DNA from: DAOULY01 sp034414595
GTDB lineage: Bacteria > Chloroflexota > Dehalococcoidia > SZUA-161 > JAUWZY01
Reading direction: 5' to 3'
DNA: 64,000 nucleotides
Assembly (NCBI GenBank): GCA_034414595.1
Contig: DAOULY010000002.1
Coordinates: 62,001-126,000, forward strand
Shown here: positions 1 to 9,700 of the stretch, in pieces
Layout of the letters: each line of letters begins with the position of its first letter
Numbering within the stretch: position 1 is the stretch's first letter
Program-made: the position numbers and the translations under genes
The notes under the pieces: model-generated
The model's database searches: none
What the model was told of the DNA's origin: nothing
The model's input: only the letters and a program-made list of their open reading frames with translations

Positions 1-524
1 TAGCAACCATAGGTAGCATAGCGCGTTGCTATCCCGTGCCAAATCTGGTACCGATGTTCCTCCGATCTTTTCAAGCATAATGCCCATTCACGTATAAGTG
101 TCAACCTACCTGTAGTTCACATTTCCCCCACAATTCATTACCAATTGCCGGCGATCCAAGGCTGGATTTCACATTTGAGCTCGCAATAGGGTAACTGTCA
201 TCAGTAATCGCTCGCGGCAGTGATGGGAATACTGAGTAGCTGGAGCCGCTGTAGCAAAATATATGCCCGTGCGGAATTTAATCGTGGCTCTGGAGAGGGG
301 GGTGGTTCCGGTGGGGAGAATCAAGCCATTGACGTCTGCTTGGACGTAGATGTGCCCCGGTTCAAGGACTTCCTGCTCAGCACCATCGCGAGGCAGTAGG
401 GCCGCGTAGGTTCTTCGGGTAACATAGCAAACCCGTGTCATTCTTGAGCCCCGATGTATCGGGGCGAAGAATCTCACCCGGTATGGAGCATCCCAAGGAT
501 GCACGTCCCTTTGACATGGAGGTG

Positions 525-568
525 CGGGGGCGTTAGCCCCCGAAGTACCTCTTGGGCGGGTGGGCGGG
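525..568 (+). repeat. Hairpin plus G-quadruplex motif, copy 1
   Basis: CGGGGGC-GTTA-GCCCCCG (525-542) forms a perfect 7-bp stem. Eleven bases later comes GGGCGGGTGGGCGGG (554-568), four G3 runs separated by single bases, the textbook pattern of a very stable parallel quadruplex. A second copy with the same order (G-rich arm, C-rich arm, then the identical G motif) lies near 17.8 kb. Both are intergenic, so this looks like a dispersed element. Confidence 0.6.
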
Positions 569-574
569 CAAGAA

Positions 575-607
575 GTAGGATGGGTGCAGCACAGCGAAAC
601 CCACCAA
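575..607. repeat. Dispersed GTAGGRTGGGT / ACCCACC repeat
   Basis: GTAGGATGGGT is followed after a short spacer by AAACCCACCA, so the arms can pair. Related copies lie at about 1848, 2425, 19059, 19859 and 27985, all between genes. The form resembles REP-like elements. No associated transposase was seen. Confidence 0.55.
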
Positions 608-628
608 ACAAGACTTCCTGCTTACCGC

Positions 629-657
629 TTGACAAACTCGACTTATTGCTGTATACT
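629..657 (+). promoter_or_regulatory. Sigma-70 promoter of the regulator-arsM operon
   Basis: TTGACA (629-634), a 17-base spacer and TATACT (652-657) give a near-perfect housekeeping promoter. The expected start is near 664, about 45 bases before the first gene. Two GTATAC hexamers 11 bases apart (651-656, 662-667) overlap the -10 and start region. Confidence 0.8.
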
Positions 658-670
658 CAGTGTATACTGA
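657..670. promoter_or_regulatory. Operator-like inverted repeat over the start site
   Basis: TCAGT-N4-ACTGA is a perfect 5-bp inverted repeat spanning the predicted transcription start of the arsM operon. A longer CTGTATA...TATACAG pair (649-655, 672-678) encloses it. This placement suits repression by a dimeric regulator, possibly the AbrB-like product of the first gene. The identity of the regulator is inference. Confidence 0.45.
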
Positions 671-709
671 TTATACAGACTTTTCTGACAATTTTACGAG
701 GTGATGATA

Positions 710-979
710 ATGGACTCAAAGTCAAGAGATGACTGCTGTTCTACAGCAGCAGAGATGACCTGTTGCAAAGTCGAGGCAGTGGTCAGCGTGGATGATAGAG
801 GTCAGATGGTACTGCCTAAGGAACTGAGGGAGAAGGCGAATATCCGCGCCGGTGATAAGCTGGCCGTCACCACCTGGGAAAAGGGTGGCAGGGTATGCTG
901 CATCTCTCTGATCAAGGTTGAAGAGCTTGCCGATATGGTAAGGGCCATGCTCGGGCCGGTGATGAAAGAGACACTGTAG
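710..979 (+). CDS. AbrB-fold protein with three Cys-Cys pairs, arsM-linked
   Basis: The 89-residue protein has an AbrB/MazE/SpoVT-type core at about residues 22-68 (motif DDRGQMVLPKELREK), normally a swapped-hairpin DNA-binding fold. Adjacent cysteine pairs sit at 9-10, 18-19 and 63-64. Vicinal thiols are classic ligands for As(III) or other soft metals. It resembles the small AbrB-like proteins that databases call HgcAB-associated, which often accompany arsM-like genes; that link is from memory, and no hgcAB is present here. The ATG at 710 is chosen because GAGGTG lies 7 bases upstream; GTG 701 and ATG 704 are less well spaced. arsM follows after 26 bases. A metalloid-sensing regulator is the likely role, but a cofactor-handling role is possible. 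Confidence 0.75.
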   Translation: MDSKSRDDCCSTAAEMTCCKVEAVVSVDDRGQMVLPKELREKANIRAGDKLAVTTWEKGGRVCCISLIKVEELADMVRAMLGPVMKETL

Positions 980-1005
980 GAGCAAAAACAAAGGAGGTTT
1001 TTCAG

Positions 1006-1833
1006 ATGAAAGACGAAGAAATCAGGAAGGCTGTGAGGGAAGGCTATGGCAAGATGGCCTTACGAGACAACTCTTGTTGTGGTCCGGCTAACGCCTGCGG
1101 ATGTGGCAGTTCACAGGAGACTGTGAGCAAGGCAATCGGCTACTCGGACGAGGAGCTTGGTGCGATTCCCGATGATGCCAACCTGGGGCTCGGCTGTGGC
1201 AATCCCACCGCCCTGGCCTCTCTGAGAGAAGGTGAGGTGGTGCTGGACCTCGGGTCTGGTGCCGGAATCGATTGTTTCCTGGCCGCCAACAAAGTCGGCG
1301 ATAGCGGAAGGGTCATTGGCGTTGACATGACAGCGGAGATGATTGAGCGGGCGCGAGAAAACGCCAGGAAGGGTGACTACCGTAATGTGGAGTTCAGGCT
1401 GGGAGAGATTGAAAACCTACCGGTCGCCGACAACTCCGTTGACGTGGTGATATCCAATTGCGTTATCAATCTGTCACCCGATAAGGGCCGGGTCTTCAAA
1501 GAAGCCTACCGGGCACTGAAACCTGGGGGCAGGATAATGATCTCAGACATAGTCCTGCTGAGGGAACTCCCGGCCCTGATAAAGGACTCCGTTGCGGCGT
1601 ATATTGGTTGCATTTCTGGCGCAATAATGCGGGACGAATACCTGGCGGCCATAAGTGCAGCAGGATTCCAAGAGGTGACGGTAGTTGATGAGACGCATTT
1701 CCCTATCGAATTTATGGCTAATGATCCGACTGCACAGGCGATCATTAAAGACCTGAGAATAGCACCTGAAAAAGTGGAGGGGCTTGCAAATTCGGTCATA
1801 AGCATGAAAGTCCGCGCGGTCAAGCCAGGTTAG
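1006..1833 (+). CDS. arsM: Arsenite S-adenosylmethionine methyltransferase
   Basis: This 275-residue cytosolic enzyme would methylate As(III) using SAM, giving mono- to trimethylated arsenicals for detoxification. The SAM-binding motif I, VLDLGSGAGID, is at about residues 79-89. The arsenic-binding cysteines of the family are recognisable: the CC pair at 24-25, C64 in GLGCGNP, C152 in SNCVINL and C202 in GCISGA. Length matches bacterial ArsM. A strong AAAGGAGG precedes the ATG. It is the second gene of the operon with the cysteine-pair regulator, so expression probably answers to the operator near 660. Confidence 0.92.
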   Translation: MKDEEIRKAVREGYGKMALRDNSCCGPANACGCGSSQETVSKAIGYSDEELGAIPDDANLGLGCGNPTALASLREGEVVLDLGSGAGIDCFLAANKVGDSGRVIGVDMTAEMIERARENARKGDYRNVEFRLGEIENLPVADNSVDVVISNCVINLSPDKGRVFKEAYRALKPGGRIMISDIVLLRELPALIKDSVAAYIGCISGAIMRDEYLAAISAAGFQEVTVVDETHFPIEFMANDPTAQAIIKDLRIAPEKVEGLANSVISMKVRAVKPG

Positions 1834-1865
1834 AGAGCTGGGACAGACGCACCCACCCTACAGGA

Positions 1866-2354
1866 CTAAACTTGCTTTTTACTGATAGGAATTCTGATTT
1901 CAGTGAGCAGTTCTTCAGGCAGCATTTCTGCCGGGTCGTTAAAGTATAATTCCTCAGGGGGACCATTAATCTCGTAACCATTCTCCGCGACCCAGGCCAT
2001 TAAGGCTCTGTATGTTCCTTCTATTTCCTCATATGGCCCCTTATGCATCGTTGCAGCTACTTGAACTGCTCCTACCCGTTTGACTCCTAAGCCCTGCTCG
2101 TCAGGTCCAATGGCAACTATATCTTCGGAGATCTGGCTGCGCAGCTCCCAACGTAACTGGTCATCAGGAACCTGCCCGGGGACATCATAATAGACCGCAA
2201 TTGCTGGGCCGCGTGGCTTATATCCTTTCTCAGTAATCCAGCTATAGAGCCTGCCGAAGGCTGTGGGAATCTGGTTGAAGTGCCCTTTCACGCTGATGAA
2301 GGCCACAGTCATAGGCTTTGTCTGTTTCACCATTACTTCAACTGAATCACCCAT
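1866..2354 (-). CDS. GyrI-like effector-binding domain protein
   Basis: The 162-residue protein is a stand-alone GyrI-like/AraC effector-binding fold with two related halves: AFISVKGHFNQIPTAFGRLY, and later a KGPYEEIEGTYRALMAWVAE segment. Such domains bind small hydrophobic or cationic ligands, and some hydrolyse reactive compounds. There is no DNA-binding domain. CAGGAG lies 7 bases before the ATG. It converges on arsM with a 32-base gap that contains a partial dispersed repeat. The ligand is unknown. Confidence 0.75.
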   Translation of the reverse strand: MGDSVEVMVKQTKPMTVAFISVKGHFNQIPTAFGRLYSWITEKGYKPRGPAIAVYYDVPGQVPDDQLRWELRSQISEDIVAIGPDEQGLGVKRVGAVQVAATMHKGPYEEIEGTYRALMAWVAENGYEINGPPEELYFNDPAEMLPEELLTEIRIPISKKQV

Positions 2355-2424
2355 CGTTAACTCCTGACAACCAAAAGACAGCGTTGTTTGTCTATAATTA
2401 TACCATTTGGTCTCTTAGCTATAA

Positions 2425-2447
2425 GTAGGGTGGGTTTCACCCACTAC
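2425..2447. repeat. Dispersed GTAGGGTGGGT repeat, hairpin form
   Basis: GTAGGGTGGGTTTCACCCACTAC has arms GTAGGGTGGGT and CCCACTAC that can pair around a short loop. It lies in the gap between the divergently transcribed GyrI-like gene and the DUF4365-like gene. It belongs to the same family as the copies at 575, 19059, 19859 and 27985. Confidence 0.55.
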
Positions 2448-2608
2448 AAGACTGCAGGATCAAAAGGAGGTGGTATAATTATTTCGGGCAGGTCACGGTT
2501 TTTTCGGAACGAGTTATTCATCTCGTTAGGGACACAACGTGAGCCGAACACTGGAAAATAGATTCACATAGCTAAAAAATTTATATCCTACTGTACGGTG
2601 GAATGCTT

Positions 2609-4345
2609 ATGGTGGAACCTAAACCCTATCCGCCAACAGACTCAGCAGAACAAGAGACGGTAGCGACTCTACAAAGCCTGATTGATTCCCGTTTCGTCAA
2701 GACAGATATTCGGACACGAGACAAATACCCTAATATCGATGGAACTTTTGAGCTTGTTGATGAACAGCAAGTACCATTAGGGAAGATTGAAATACAGGTT
2801 CGTAAGATTGGTAATGAGGAGAAAAAAATCAGTTGCCCTGCATCACTAGTGGGATATAGCAAAGTGTCCACGTTGCCAGTTATTCTGATAGGCGTAGACA
2901 CATCGACAAAGCGGGCGTTTTGGAAACAGATAACCCCAATGATGCCCGAGGTCAAGGAGAACCAGAATAGTTTTACGCTTCACTTTTCGAAATCATCAGA
3001 TGCGATAGATGACAAGGGAACATATATCCAAAGGTGGATTGGCATCATACATGACTATCAAGAGCGAATATCCATGTTTCCAATTCTGAGTGCTGAAGTT
3101 GCGAACAAGTTAACACTCGAAGTGATCGAACCCCAAGATCGGGAAATGTTTCAGCGATTCATTGATACCATCAACAACATGCTCGACAATGATTTCATTG
3201 CCATAAAGGAGCTGCTGTTCTTAGATGTTTGGAAGCTTGGTGTTGGTTTGATATCTTCCGACCAACGGAGGCTGCGCTATCAAATCTACAAGATTCCATA
3301 TGCTGACCCAGCTCCTCTTGTATGCAGATTGGAACCTCGCTCTTTCTTTTCAGCACAGAGGGACCCTAATACAATCTTGGAATCGTGGTCATCACGCGCT
3401 CGCTTTACCGATCCCGAGGAAGCAGGAAGGGAATTTGTATTTGAACGTGTTAAAAATGTGGTGAAACACAGGGCTCTTCCCATACATGGCCAAATGCTGG
3501 CTGCCGATGTTTTGATCGCCTTTGTCGATAGATATTACCGGTGTCTTGGTATAGATCCTTGGCTGGATCAGTATTCATTTGAAGTTTTGGACTATGCCAT
3601 TAACCAGCACCTATTCGGTGTGTGCGCAGCCATCGCCATGAAAATGACGCAAGATAAAGGCGTCCGTTTGCTTTTAGATTTAGACGAGGCCTCTCGCTAC
3701 TTGGAGAGGAATGATGTGACACCTGTCGCTCCAAGCGATACCTATGTTAATCTCTATATCAGGTCAAAACCTATCTCACTTAGATCCGTATTTGAGTCTC
3801 TGCGATACCTCTCGGCCAGTAAAATCACAACCATTCACCGTCCATTCGCCGCAAAGAGAACCGCACCTCTTTCTCCTGGAGCCAATTGGATATGGTCCGG
3901 GTACTCAAGGGACGAGGAGGTCAGAAGTGTAACACACATTCTCAGGAGTTCCGTAGATGAATATTCAACTTTTGTTCGGGGAAACCGTCTGCGGTTCCCT
4001 AACAGTCCCTACCTGGATTCAGACACGTCGATTGTCTTCGAATACGAACCTGTTGGATCGACAACCTCTGATGGGCCTGGCTTGAATGAACACTGGATTG
4101 ACAATCCTAAGCGAACCCTTCCTCAGTTATTAGTCTTTGTAAAGAGTGAGGAAGACCGTCGAATTGACACCAGTGGGTTCCCTGTTGTCACCATTAATGG
4201 TGATCAATACAATTCCAGTTCGTCATCACTTGGTCACGCCGGCTTCCTTTTCCAGCCCACTCCGGTCCTCAACTTGATATATAGGATGCTCACATACGAT
4301 TTGTCCACGCACAATAACATGTCCATGATTGTGCCTGTTCTTTGA
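2609..4345 (+). CDS. Large DUF4365-like protein (predicted nuclease-fold N-terminus)
   Basis: The 578-residue protein begins with a segment resembling DUF4365, a PD-(D/E)XK-like fold often found in defence-related genes. The acidic NIDGTFELVD (about 44-53) and KIEIQVRKIG (about 61-70) sit where the D and (E/Q)xK residues are expected. The remaining 400 or so residues match no family I know. No signal peptide or membrane segment is visible. The ATG at 2609 has GGTGGA 6 bases upstream, whereas ATG 2603 abuts it. The gene stands alone between a dispersed repeat and an oppositely oriented Mo-enzyme gene, and is more AT-rich than its neighbours, so acquisition by transfer is plausible. Confidence 0.6.
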   Translation: MVEPKPYPPTDSAEQETVATLQSLIDSRFVKTDIRTRDKYPNIDGTFELVDEQQVPLGKIEIQVRKIGNEEKKISCPASLVGYSKVSTLPVILIGVDTSTKRAFWKQITPMMPEVKENQNSFTLHFSKSSDAIDDKGTYIQRWIGIIHDYQERISMFPILSAEVANKLTLEVIEPQDREMFQRFIDTINNMLDNDFIAIKELLFLDVWKLGVGLISSDQRRLRYQIYKIPYADPAPLVCRLEPRSFFSAQRDPNTILESWSSRARFTDPEEAGREFVFERVKNVVKHRALPIHGQMLAADVLIAFVDRYYRCLGIDPWLDQYSFEVLDYAINQHLFGVCAAIAMKMTQDKGVRLLLDLDEASRYLERNDVTPVAPSDTYVNLYIRSKPISLRSVFESLRYLSASKITTIHRPFAAKRTAPLSPGANWIWSGYSRDEEVRSVTHILRSSVDEYSTFVRGNRLRFPNSPYLDSDTSIVFEYEPVGSTTSDGPGLNEHWIDNPKRTLPQLLVFVKSEEDRRIDTSGFPVVTINGDQYNSSSSSLGHAGFLFQPTPVLNLIYRMLTYDLSTHNNMSMIVPVL

Positions 4346-4439
4346 GATTGCACGCCTAACAAGCTATAGAACGTGACTCAACAATCCGCCCTAATGTTGC
4401 AAACTACCGGAGCACTGCTTGCATTCCTTCAACGGAACT

Positions 4440-6596
4440 TCACTGGTGGGCTTTCTGGACCTGGACCAGGCAGGTGTTGAAGGGGAATGCGCCACCGGGC
4501 GAGTGTTCATCACTGGTCAACACATTGGCGGAGCCGGCCCTGTCGACCCCGTTCTCATCGGGGTCATGCCAGGCGCCGTGAGGAATGCAGACCACGCCGG
4601 GCATGATGCGCTCGGTCATCTTGGCCGGAATCAACACCTTACCTCTATCGTTGAACACCAGCGTCATATCGCCGTCGCTGATCCCTCTCTGCCGGGCATC
4701 TACAGAGTTGATCCACATGGCCTGCGGCTCAAGCTCGCGGAGCCAGGGGATATTGTCGAACTGGGATAGTGCCCGCCGCTTGAAGTGTATGGTGATGAGC
4801 TGCAGGGGGTACTTCTCCGCCAGAGGGTCGTTGACGCCCTCCCAGGGCTCGATGTACCTGGGCAGGGGCGGCAACCGGGGATTGTCCATATCCGCCAGCT
4901 GCTGAGAATAGATCTCGATCTTCCCCGACGGGGTGGGAAACGGGTTCTCATCGGGCGCTTCGATCTCCTTCTTGAAGGCCACACGCGGCTCAGCGAGGTC
5001 GATCCTATGCACCGCTGCCTTCCGATAGGCATCGTAGTCGGGGAAGCCAGCCGCGTTTACCAGCCCCCTGAGCCGTTCCTCCTCGGTCTCAGCGCCGTAA
5101 TCGGAAATCCCCAGCCGCTGGGCCAGTGCCTGGGCTATCTCCAGGTGTGCTTTCGACTCATAAAGCGGCTCGATGATCTTGTTCATAAAGCCGTAGAAGG
5201 GAGGCGTGCCCAGCCCTGCGGTGAAGTCGTTTCTCTCCAGGAAGGTGTTGACCGGAAGCAGGATGTCGGCGAACTTAGCAGTGGGCGTCATGAACTGCTC
5301 CTGGACCACGATGAACTCCAATGCTTTCAGGGCCCGGGCGATCTTGTTGATGTTGGGGTTCTGATTCAGGTAATTGCAGTTGGTCATGTAAAACAGCTTA
5401 TAGTCAGCGTAATAGCCCCCGGACCTGCCTCTGAGGATGGCATCAGGCAATTGGCACACATGCACCCGAACCCGCTCAGGCGGGACATCGCGCTCCACCG
5501 GATTGGCCGCACTCTTCGGCGGCCGGCTTACCTTGTAGGGGTAGCCGGGGAAGAACGATTCCCAGGTCCGACCGGCGGCATCGCCGCCGTGGATGCCGAT
5601 GTTGCCGGTCATCGCCGCCAGTGTTATCGCTGCCCGGTGATACTGCTCTCCGTAGGCCGTGCGCCCCGGGCCGATGCCGGCGAGCAAGGCCGCTGGCTTG
5701 GCAGTGGCGTAGTCCCGGGCCAGCTCTGCGATGGCCGCCGCTGGCACGCCGGTGATGCCTTCGGCCCACTCCGGCGTCTTGGCCACCCCATCCTCGCTCC
5801 CCAGGACATAATCCTTGAATCGGTCAAAACCGATGGTGTACTTATCGAGGAAGGCCTGTTCTTGCAGGCCCTTGCTGATAATCACATAGGCCATGGCGAT
5901 CAGCATGGCGGCGTCGGTACTCGGCCTGATCGGTATCCACTGCTCAGCGAAGGTAGCGGCGGTATCGGTATACCTGGGGTCTACGGCCACAATCCTGATC
6001 CCCGCTTCCCTGGCCTGAGCCAGGTACCAGCAGGTGTTAGGGCCGCCTACCGTGCTCGCCGGGTCCCAGCCCCAGAGTATTATCAGCCGGGAATTGAGGA
6101 AGTCGTCTCGGGTGTTGCCCGTAGCCAGAGCCCCGTAGGTGACCCGTGAGGCAAACATACCGCCTTCAAAGGAGGCCAGGCCCCAGGTGCTCGTATAGCC
6201 GCCGAAAAGACACAGCAATCTATCAATTGCTCTGCTGTTTTGCAAGTAGGTCAGATCGCCACCAGAGGACAAATACAGGATAGCAGCCGGCCCATAGCTG
6301 TCCCGCACCCGTATCAGCTCACTGGCTACAGTGTCGAGTGCTTCATCCCAGGAGATACGCTCGAATGCCCCTTCCCCGCGCTCGCCAATCCTCCGCATCG
6401 GAAACTTGAGCCGATCAGGAGCATACACCCTCTGCCGATAGGCGCGCCCCCTGAGGCAGGCCCGGAACTGAGGCTCCGGGCCATCGTCGGTCTCGATCCT
6501 GACGACTGCCCCGTCTTTGATATAAACCTGGAATACGCAGGACCCACCGCAATGGCTGTTGCAGATGGTCCTGATCACCGTTTCTTCATCAGCCAT
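4440..6596 (-). CDS. Molybdopterin oxidoreductase, DMSO reductase family
   Basis: The 718-residue catalytic subunit should bind bis-MGD and one [4Fe-4S] cluster. The Fe-S motif is C12-x3-C16-x3-C20-x26-C47. The bis-MGD domains follow (WGWDPAST; a DPRYTDTA motif; C-terminal cap near 600-715). Around residues 140-150, ASFEGGMFAS replaces the usual CxGN, suggesting Ser rather than Cys as the Mo ligand, as in DMSO/TMAO reductases. No twin-arginine signal is seen, so it is probably cytoplasmic. No membrane or ferredoxin partner lies beside it. It diverges from the Mo fusion gene. Its promoter places the transcription start about 3 bases before the ATG, suggesting a nearly leaderless mRNA. The substrate is unknown. 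Confidence 0.88.
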   Translation of the reverse strand: MADEETVIRTICNSHCGGSCVFQVYIKDGAVVRIETDDGPEPQFRACLRGRAYRQRVYAPDRLKFPMRRIGERGEGAFERISWDEALDTVASELIRVRDSYGPAAILYLSSGGDLTYLQNSRAIDRLLCLFGGYTSTWGLASFEGGMFASRVTYGALATGNTRDDFLNSRLIILWGWDPASTVGGPNTCWYLAQAREAGIRIVAVDPRYTDTAATFAEQWIPIRPSTDAAMLIAMAYVIISKGLQEQAFLDKYTIGFDRFKDYVLGSEDGVAKTPEWAEGITGVPAAAIAELARDYATAKPAALLAGIGPGRTAYGEQYHRAAITLAAMTGNIGIHGGDAAGRTWESFFPGYPYKVSRPPKSAANPVERDVPPERVRVHVCQLPDAILRGRSGGYYADYKLFYMTNCNYLNQNPNINKIARALKALEFIVVQEQFMTPTAKFADILLPVNTFLERNDFTAGLGTPPFYGFMNKIIEPLYESKAHLEIAQALAQRLGISDYGAETEEERLRGLVNAAGFPDYDAYRKAAVHRIDLAEPRVAFKKEIEAPDENPFPTPSGKIEIYSQQLADMDNPRLPPLPRYIEPWEGVNDPLAEKYPLQLITIHFKRRALSQFDNIPWLRELEPQAMWINSVDARQRGISDGDMTLVFNDRGKVLIPAKMTERIMPGVVCIPHGAWHDPDENGVDRAGSANVLTSDEHSPGGAFPFNTCLVQVQKAHQ

Positions 6597-6605
6597 TTCT
6601 ACCGC

Positions 6606-6634
6606 ATCTTAGCGTCCTCATGCGGCTTTGTCAA
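6606..6634 (-). promoter_or_regulatory. Promoter of the leftward Mo oxidoreductase
   Basis: On the minus strand TTGACA (6634-6629), a 17-base spacer and TAAGAT (6611-6606) form a good promoter. The start falls near 6599, only a few bases before the ATG at 6596, so the mRNA would be leaderless or nearly so. Confidence 0.65.
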
Positions 6635-6654
6635 TTGCCCGAACTCCAAGGATA

Positions 6655-6683
6655 TTGACACCAGAAACCGAACGAGCTATTAT
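6655..6683 (+). promoter_or_regulatory. Promoter of the Mo-GltD fusion gene
   Basis: TTGACA (6655-6660), a 17-base spacer and TATTAT (6678-6683) form a strong promoter with a start near 6690. It lies downstream of the in-frame ATG at 6628, which supports translation beginning at 6742. Confidence 0.75.
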
Positions 6684-6741
6684 GGTGGCAAAGTTATCTC
6701 CGATACCCAAAAACTACCAGCAACAAAAAGAGGAGGGAAAC

Positions 6742-9700
6742 ATGAGCGAAGAGATAAAGAAGTCGATCTGTTTTTTCTGTAAGCCACGTTGCGTCGTCAA
6801 TGTCCACGTCGACAATGGAAGGCTTATCAAAGTTGAGCCGAGCCAGACCGTTCCTTGCAGTCACGACTGCCCTGCCGGCATTGATGTCCCTCGACATATT
6901 CGTTTTATTACTCAAGGCAAGTTTCGCGAAGCCATGGCCGTAATCCAGGAGAAAATTCCCTTCCCCTCAATCATCGGCCACGTTTGTCCCCAACCCTGTG
7001 AAATTAAATGCAAGCAGGGTGAGATGACAGAACCCATCGCGATACGGGCACTTCATCGCTTTGCCTTTGAACAGGACGATGGAAAACTACGGAAGGCGAA
7101 GGCTGCGCGGGCAACGGGTAAACGGGTAGCTATCGCAGGCTCCGGTCCCGCTGGGCTGACTGCTGCCTATTATCTGGCACGGTTAGGACACTCTGTTACT
7201 GTATTCGAAAGGGGATCCAAGCCCGGTGGGATAATGCGAGCATGTATCCCAGAATTCCGTTTGCCTCAAGAGTTGCTGGACAGGGATATAGAGAACATCT
7301 TAAAGCAGGGCGTAGAGCTTAAGACCAATACCCCCATCGGGAATGGCCTGGGCATTAGCGAGCTCAAGAAACAGGGCTATAACGCGATATTCTTAGCTCC
7401 TGGTGCCCCGCTTAGCCAAAGGCTTGATATCGGGGGCACAGGATTAAATGGCGTTCTCTGGGGTATCGATTTCCTGCGTGATGTAAATCTTGGACGCAAA
7501 ATTAAGGTTGGAAAGCAGGTCTTGGTTATTGGCGGCGGCAATGCGGCTATTGATGCCGCCCGCACTGCGAAGCGACTTGGTGCCAAGGAGGTGAACATCT
7601 ACTACCGCAGGACACAGGAGGAGATGCCTGCTTACGAGTCAGAGATTATAGAGGCATTAGATGAAGGCATTAACATCAATTGCTCCTGGAGTCCAAAGCG
7701 TATCACAGGCGATGGCAGGGTGAAGGGCATGGAGTTCATCCACTGTACTACAGTCTTCGATGAACGGGGGAAGTCTAAGCTCCACTATGATGAATCGGTA
7801 ACCACATCTATCGCCAGTGATATGGTAATTTTGGCTATAGGTCAATCTACAGATCTATCGTTCCTTGATAAGAAGAGCCAGCAGCAGTTGGCAAAGGCTG
7901 GATTGATAAAAGTCAAGGATGCCGTCGCTACTGACATAGCGGGGGTGTTTGCCGGCGGCGATGCCGTTAGTGGGCCGGCTTCGGTGATCAAGGCCATTGC
8001 TGCAGGAAGACAAGCAGCCATTTCCATCGATAAATATCTCGGCGGCAAAGGAGTCATTGATGAGGTGCTGGCGCCACCTGAAGGTGAGATGGTACTGCCG
8101 GAGCAAGAAGAGGCTAAGCATCAGGTTCAAATGCCCCGCTTACCTCTTAGCAAGCGAGTTAAGGGCTTCACCGAGGTCGAGCTTGGGTTCAATAAAAAGC
8201 AGGCACTTGAGGAGGCCGGGCGCTGCTTGAGGTGCGATCGCGAGAATTTTAAGGGATGTCGATTACCTGCAGCTGCGGAATGGTTCTATCACCCTGACCG
8301 GCTCAAGTTCCCGATGAAGAGAGTCGGCGCCCGCGGTGAGGGGAAATGGGAACGAATATCGTGGGATCAGGCACTGGATGAAGTGGCAGCAAAACTAAAG
8401 GAAATTAAGAAGAAGTATGGCGCCGAGGCGATAGCTGCCGGTGGCGGCACAAGCAGAACCTGGGAGGAACTCAGGTCGAGATTCATGCTCCTTTTGGGAA
8501 GTCCCAATACATGTACGGTCGGCAATATATGCCATGGAAATTCAGCGGTAATCGGTATCCTGGACTTTGGCTGGTTCCCTTACTGGCTGAATACTGAGAA
8601 TCTGGAGATAACTAAATGCGTTATGCTGATTGGACGCAATCCGCCACCAAGCCAACAAACTACCTGGAGGGCAATTCTTAAAGCCAAGAAGAACGGTGCC
8701 AAGTTAATAGTAGTAGACCCCAGATATACCGAAACAGCAAGAGCGGCTGATCTATGGCTTCAAATCAGGCCGGGCACCGACACCGCTCTTTTGCTGTCGA
8801 TGATGAATACGATAATCGAGGAGGGGCTCTACGATAAGGACTTTGTTAAAAAATGGTGTCTTGGCTTCGATAAGCTCGCCAAGCGGGCTCGAGATTATCC
8901 CGCGGAGAAGGTAGCTAAGATTACATGGATTCCTGCGGAAAAGATAAAAGAGGCAGCGCGGATGTTCGCCCTGAATCGCCCCTCCTGCGCCATAGAGGGA
9001 ATGGGGGTATGCCAGCATACCAATTGCACCCAAACCTTACGCGCTAAAAACATACTGGCAGCCATTGTCGGGAATATAGATGTAGAGGGAGGTGCGGAAC
9101 TACTTGGTCCTGCACCATTCATAACTGACCATGATATGGAGGAGGTCGACAGGATGCCTCAGGAACAAAGGAGGAAATCCTTAGGCATCGATAAGTACAA
9201 GCTCTACAACTGGCCGGGATATGAGCTGACGCAACCTAATGTGGAAAGGGTATGGGGCAAGCGCGCCAGTGGATACTATGTGACCGCTACCGCTCCCATT
9301 CCAGTCGTCGTGCGTGCCATGGCATATGGCGAGCCCTATCCGGTAAAAGCGCTCATCCTCCTGTCTCATAATATGATGCTCTCTGATGCTAATACCAAGA
9401 TGGTATATAAGGCCCTGAAAAACCTGGACCTCCTTGTAGTCAATGACTTCTTCCCCACTCCAACAGCGGAATTAGCCGATTATGTGTTCCCCGCCGCCTC
9501 GTGGCTGGAGCGACCATTCATCTGGAACTACCATAATACCACGCCTACAATGATACCCGGAGAGCAGGCAGTGCCAGCCACTGTCCCCGGCGAGTATGAT
9601 CGCAGGGATGATTATCTTTTCTGGCGAGGCCTGGGAATAAGGATGGGACAGAAGGCAGACTGGCCCTGGAAGAGCGTGGAGGAGATGTACGATTACAGGC

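Larger units (their letters stand above)
1..628. other. Gene-poor left edge
   Basis: I recognise no gene here. Short open frames exist on both strands, but none has a ribosome-binding site or a recognisable domain. The stretch holds a perfect 7-bp hairpin, a G-quadruplex-type motif and one copy of a dispersed GTAGGRTGGGT repeat, listed separately. It ends at the promoter of the arsM transcript. Confidence 0.6.

Noticed and set aside
169..504. Leftward open frame of 111 codons at the left edge
   Set aside because: No ribosome site, no family resemblance and a composition unlike the neighbouring proteins.
4785..6149. Long open frame opposite the leftward Mo oxidoreductase
   Set aside because: It is antisense to a clear enzyme gene; long mirror frames are common in GC-rich genes.
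6628..6741. Upstream start for the Mo-GltD fusion at ATG 6628
   Set aside because: A consensus promoter (6655-6683) lies downstream of it and AGGAGGG marks ATG 6742.
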